Assembly (NCBI GenBank): GCA_013400115.1
Contig: VXBP01009418.1
Span: 83,699-147,698, forward strand
Source: Rhinopomastus cyanomelas
Lineage: Eukaryota; Chordata; Aves; Bucerotiformes; Rhinopomastidae
Direction: 5' to 3'
DNA: 64,000 nucleotides
Part shown: positions 60,769-64,000 of the stretch, piece by piece
Numbering within the stretch: the first letter of the stretch is position 1
Layout of the letters: the number at the start of each line of letters is the position of its first letter
Notes under the pieces: model-generated
The model's input: only the letters and a program-made list of their open reading frames with translations
Told to the model about the DNA's origin: nothing
Database searches by the model: none
Made by a program: the position numbers and the translations under genes

Positions 60769-60955
60769 ACTGTCTACTGTGTAGCGAACATTTAACATTA
60801 TTTTGGAGAGAAAGTACCTAAAACAGCAGGTGTCTCAAGGATGACAGCTTCAGAATATTCACAATGCAGCTTCTACGTGCATATGTAAGTAGCACTTCTA
60901 GTATTTAAAACAAGTCTCTGGCAAACAATATTTTTATTAGTGTTTCTAGCCTCAC
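60769..60955 (+). repeat. Local duplication, copy 1
   Basis: About 187 nt (from actgtctactgtgtagcgaa to ttattagtgtttctagcctc) that recurs at 61,709-61,895 with roughly 10 percent differences and a few indels. Not recognisable as CR1 or LTR; no other copy seen in the window. Confidence 0.8.
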
Positions 60956-61287
60956 TGCTCAAAATTACCAATCTTGTCCTCAAAGTGTTTCCACGTAAGC
61001 ATTTAGACTTGCAAGCAAATTTTTCCCATGTTTCAAGCTGGCAGAATACAAACTGTGACTGGTCTGGAAGCCTGTCAGATGCAGCCAAGTTAATAAAAGG
61101 CCTGCCATCTAGAAGAATTGGTTGACTAAGTGATGACTGTGTGCATTCAACATAGACAGCTCTAGTCCCATTAGATGTGGAAACTGTAAAATAATCATAT
61201 ACTTGAGTCAGCTAAGGGAAAAAAAAAAACCCTTATTGTGGAAATAGGATAGAAATTGCAGGACTGGGTTCTGAGAAGTACCATGTC
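60956..61287. other. Unique DNA between duplication copy 1 and a CR1
   Basis: Nothing recognised. It ends at the CR1 truncation point near 61,288. Confidence 0.4.
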
Positions 61288-61679
61288 TCCTCCTCCTCTA
61301 CTGTGCCTCTGGTGAGACCACATGTGGAGTATTGTGTCTAGTTGTGGGCCCCTCAGTTCAAGAACAACACGGAAATGCTGGAGAGAGTCCAGCACAGAGC
61401 AACAAAGATAGTGAAGGACATGGAACACTTCCTTTGTGAGGAGAGGCTGAGGGAGCTGGATCTCTTTAGCTTGGAGAAGAAGAGACTGAGAAGTGATCTC
61501 ATTAATGTTGATAAATATGTGAGGGGTGAGTGTCACGAGAATGTAGCCAGTCTCTTCTCAATGTCATCTAATGATAGGACAAGGGGCAACGGGTATAACC
61601 TTGAACATAAGAGGTTCCACATCAACCTGAGGAGGAACTTCTTCACAGTGAGGGTGACAGAGTACTGGAACAAGCTCTG
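61288..61679 (+). mobile_element. CR1 ORF2 C-terminal piece, 3' end cut off
   Basis: Plus-strand CR1 with an open frame 61,342-61,679: MWAPQFKNNTEMLERVQHRA, LRELDLFSLEKKRLRSDLIN, then FHINLRRNFFTVRVTEYWNK. It stops abruptly at aagctctg (61,679), where the duplicated local segment begins, so its 3' UTR and tail are missing. Confidence 0.9.
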
Positions 61680-61911
61680 TCTATTGTGTTGCAAACATAT
61701 AACATTTTACTGTCTACTGTGTTGCAAACATTTAAAATTATTTGGGGGACCTAAAAGTACATAAAATAGCAGGTATCTCAAGGATGACAGCTTTAGAATA
61801 TTCACAGTGCAGCTTCTATATGAATATGTAAGTAGAACTTCTAGTATTTAGAAAAAGTCTCTGACAAACAGTATTTTTATTAGTGTTTCTATGCTCTCCA
61901 CTGCCCAGGGC
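61680..61911 (+). repeat. Local duplication, copy 2, between two CR1 pieces
   Basis: 61,709-61,895 matches 60,769-60,955. Just before it, 61,680-61,708 (attgtgttgcaaacatataa) repeats the start of the same unit, a partial extra copy with about 32-nt period. It lies exactly between two overlapping CR1 pieces. Confidence 0.8.
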
Positions 61912-62172
61912 GGTTGAAGACAATGGTTGTAAGCTGGAACATAGGAGGTTCCACATCAACCTGAGAAGGAACTTCTTCACGGTGAGAGTGACAGAGCACT
62001 GGAACAGGCTGCCCAGGGGGGTTGTGGAGTCTCCTTCTCTGGAGATGTTCAAGACCCGACTGGACAGGTTCCTGTGTGACTTGGTTTAGGAGATCCTGCT
62101 GTTGCAGGCGGATTGGACTAGGTGATCTTTCGAGGTCCCTTCCGATCCGTAATGATTCTATGATTCTATGAT
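61912..62172 (+). mobile_element. CR1 3'-end copy
   Basis: Plus-strand CR1 from within the ORF2 C-terminus (open frame to FLCDLV at 62,089) through the 3' UTR to a clean tail (aatgattctatgattctatg). It overlaps in content with the piece at 61,288-61,679 (both contain ggttccacatcaacctgag), so the two are separate copies and not one split element. Confidence 0.9.
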
Positions 62173-62303
62173 TTAAAACCCACCTGGATGTGTTTCTTGT
62201 GTGACTTGGTCTAGCTGATCTTGCTCTGGCAGAGGGATTGGACTAGTTGGTATTTTGAGGTGCCTTCTAATTCCTGATGTTCTGTGATTCTGTGTGATTA
62301 TGT
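62173..62303 (+). mobile_element. Second CR1 3'-end fragment in tandem
   Basis: About 130 nt starting right after the previous tail (aaacccacctggatgtgttt), with 3' UTR (gatcttgctctggcagaggg) and tail octamers of the ATTCTGTG type. Either a tandem insertion into the previous tail or a duplicated 3' end. It is more diverged than its neighbour. Confidence 0.85.
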
Positions 62304-62799
62304 GACTTCAGCAGGAAGGAAGAACAGGCTCACAGAGATGTTAACAAACTAAGAATTCAGCAAAAAAAAAAAAACCAATTAAAAAAAAAAAGAAAGAAAT
62401 GAAGTGAACAGCTTATGAGAAAAGACTAAAGAGTAAGCTTGTAGAATGCAAATACAAACTGAAAGAACAGCTAGCTCAAGGATGATAGAAGGTCCAAAAC
62501 TGCAAAAAAAGAAAGCTAAAGGTACCCAAAAGAGATATTTCATACATGTACATATAAGAAGCGAAAGGAAGTTAAAACTATCATAGTTCAATTCTTGGGA
62601 TGTGTGTGGGGAATGACAAGGAAACATCGAATACTGTACTAGTGTTCTTTGGAGAATACTGCAAGGATGTAAAAGTCATTTACAACTGGACAAAACAAAG
62701 CACAGGAATTTATACTGTAGGGAAAAATCTTAAAATGGCAGGGGAGGGGTTTAAACAATGTAATAGGTATTTCAGATTCTAATTTTGGAAGTAGCTAGA
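62304..62799. other. Unique A-rich DNA, nothing recognised
   Basis: Oligo-A runs at about 62,362-62,392. No exon or repeat family recognised. Confidence 0.45.
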
Positions 62800-62932
62800 T
62801 ATCGCTGCCGGGGGAAGTGAAAGCATGCTGGTGGCTCCGCGCTTTTCAGGCGAGTAACCCTGCACGCCGTGTGCATATGTGGCTGCGTGAGCGGTAACGT
62901 TCAGGGGCGGAGACTGCCGGCGCAGCTTCTAG

Positions 62933-63952
62933 ATGACAGGTGGGGGTAAAAAGGTAACAACTTGGCAGCAGAGGAAGACCAGGCTTCGGTCACACCTGGT
63001 GGAGGTGGGAACCCAAACAGAGATCCCCCAAAAAGATGAGGTTGTGCAGGTGATGGGCTGTCAAGAATGCAGAGCCTTCTTTCACCTTCCTGACTGTGTT
63101 CAGTGTGAGCAGGTAGATTATTTGCTTGACTAGGCGGCACAATTACAAGATGAGGTTGAAAGGCTACAGGCTGAACTAGGAAGGCTCAGGAGATCTAGTG
63201 AGGCTGAAACCGATGAAGAGAGGTTGAGTCAGGCTCTGCAGTCTGGACAACGGATAAACAAAAGTCAGATTCAGGAGGGGCTTGTATTCTGTGGTTCTCA
63301 GGGGGTAGACAGTAGCCCGAGTAAAATGGGTGAGTGGAGCCAAGAGCAGGGCAATGGCAGAAGGCGGGTGCCACCCTTGCCTGGTGCTTCTCCCCAGTTG
63401 ACACTAAGAAATAGATATGAGCCCCTAGTGGAAGGCAGCAAATCTGATAAGAATATAGAGGATAGAGAACCCACACTGAAGATCCAGGCAAAGTCTCATA
63501 CATCCAGGAAGGCTTCTAGTGCTATGATGACCTCCTCTACAAGGAAGACAAGGGTCCTAGTTATTGAAGACTTGCTCCTGAAAGGGGCTGAGGACCCAAT
63601 ATGCAGAGCTGACCCCCATCGTAGGGAAGTCTGCAGTTTACCAAGAGCCCAAATCAAGGACATCACTAGGTTGCTCCCTAACCTGGTGAGGTCAGCTGAC
63701 TATAAACCACTGCTGAACTCCAGACAGGTGGGGAGGAAACTGTATTCCATAGCCTGAGGGGAATAAAGAAAGATCTTGAGGCATTAGGATGTTTTGTGAA
63801 GGACTCTGGGGCACAAATTGTATTCTGTTCATTATTTCCTTTTTTGGGTGAGGACATGGGCCAGAATAGAAGGATTAAGTACATCAACACTTGGCTACAG
63901 GGCTGGTGTTACAGACAGGGCTTTGGGTTCTTTCAGACGCCAGGCTTAGTAG
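62933..63952 (+). pseudogene. CR1 ORF1 (zinc-cluster, coiled-coil, esterase-like) remnant
   Basis: CR1 ORF1 encodes an RNA-binding accessory protein with an N-terminal cysteine cluster, a coiled coil and a C-terminal SGNH-type esterase-like domain. Here the start ATG is at 62,933. A GTQTE motif lies at residues 26-30, and C43, C46, C55 and C58 form CX2CX8CX2C. An in-frame TAG follows at codon 67 (63,131-63,133). The same frame then continues with the predicted coil (DEVERLQAELGRLRR), then RRRVPPLPGASPQLTLRNRY and RVLVIEDLLLKGAEDPIC, where the usual GDS nucleophile motif reads EDL, the serine codon apparently changed TCG to TTG at 63,572-63,574. The frame ends at 63,757; the rest (FVKDSGAQIVFC, GQNRRIKYINTWLQGWCY) is in another frame from about 63,763. 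One stop, one frameshift and the lost serine make it non-functional. Confidence 0.85.
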
Positions 63953-64000
63953 NTTGGCTACAGGGCTGGTGTTACAGACAGGGCTTTGGGTTCTTTCAGA
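63891..64000 (+). repeat. 47-nt exact repeat around a single N
   Basis: Positions 63,891-63,937 (ttggctacagggctggtgtt onward) recur exactly at 63,954-64,000, directly after N at 63,953. As at 4,996, this looks like an uncollapsed contig overlap. Confidence 0.85.

Larger units (their letters stand above)
62800..64000 (+). mobile_element. 5' end of a CR1 LINE (5' UTR and ORF1), cut by the window
   Basis: Starts near 62,800 with a GC-rich 5' UTR (gctgccgggggaagtgaaag, later ctgccggcgcagcttctaga), which is rarely kept because most CR1 copies are 5'-truncated. ORF1 follows from 62,933. The element continues past 64,000, so whether ORF2 is present cannot be seen. An N at 63,953 is followed by a repeat of 63,891-63,937. 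Confidence 0.85.

Noticed and set aside
1..64000. CRISPR arrays, operons, toxin-antitoxin or phage defence systems
   Set aside because: The window is vertebrate DNA; the only regular repeats are microsatellites, tandem duplications and CR1 octamer tails.

Overview
This is vertebrate nuclear DNA, almost certainly from a bird. The main evidence is about twenty CR1 non-LTR retrotransposon copies from several lineages, many still ending in the ATTCTATG-type octamer tail, together with avian-style endogenous retrovirus LTRs and no L1 or Alu sequence. The variety of CR1 lineages suggests a non-passerine lineage with long CR1 activity, but that is an inference and I cannot name the species. No bacterial or phage-like system, CRISPR array or operon is present. 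Most open frames are CR1 remnants or chance frames.

Layout. 1-2,061: AT-rich DNA with no recognised gene. 2,062-3,366: probable solo LTR on the minus strand. 3,490-12,552: CR1-dominated, with a nested pair at 3,490-6,258, a chimeric-tail copy at 8,905-9,862 and an endonuclease-plus-RT copy at 10,515-12,552. 14,196-17,245: two minus-strand CR1s. 17,246-48,770: mostly unique AT-rich DNA with scattered CR1 fragments, a second minus-strand LTR (21,671-22,654), a tRNA-derived SINE with a CR1 tail nested in a CR1 (41,121-41,296), and one candidate short exon (40,667-40,731). 48,775-51,620: two CpG-rich blocks with good splice donors on both strands, the best candidate promoter. 52,020-58,270: non-repetitive sequence with clusters of homeodomain-, SOX- and POU-type sites that looks like developmental cis-regulatory DNA. 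58,270-60,768: unique AT-rich DNA. 60,769-62,303: a local duplication mixed with CR1 pieces. 62,800-64,000: the rarely kept 5' end of a CR1 with a recognisable ORF1, running off the window.

No intact protein-coding gene can be assigned. The window reads as intronic or intergenic DNA next to a CpG-island promoter and a block of probable regulatory elements. The CR1 copies are related as a parasite community: ORF2 (endonuclease and reverse transcriptase) acts on the 3' tail, and the SINE and the chimeric-tail copies both carry that same tail, so they were probably mobilised by CR1 machinery.

Three single N characters (4,996, 26,234, 63,953) mark assembly joins. Two sit between copies of the same sequence (250 nt and 47 nt) and one hides about 400 nt of missing CR1. 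Boundaries of repeats and CpG blocks were judged by eye and are approximate.
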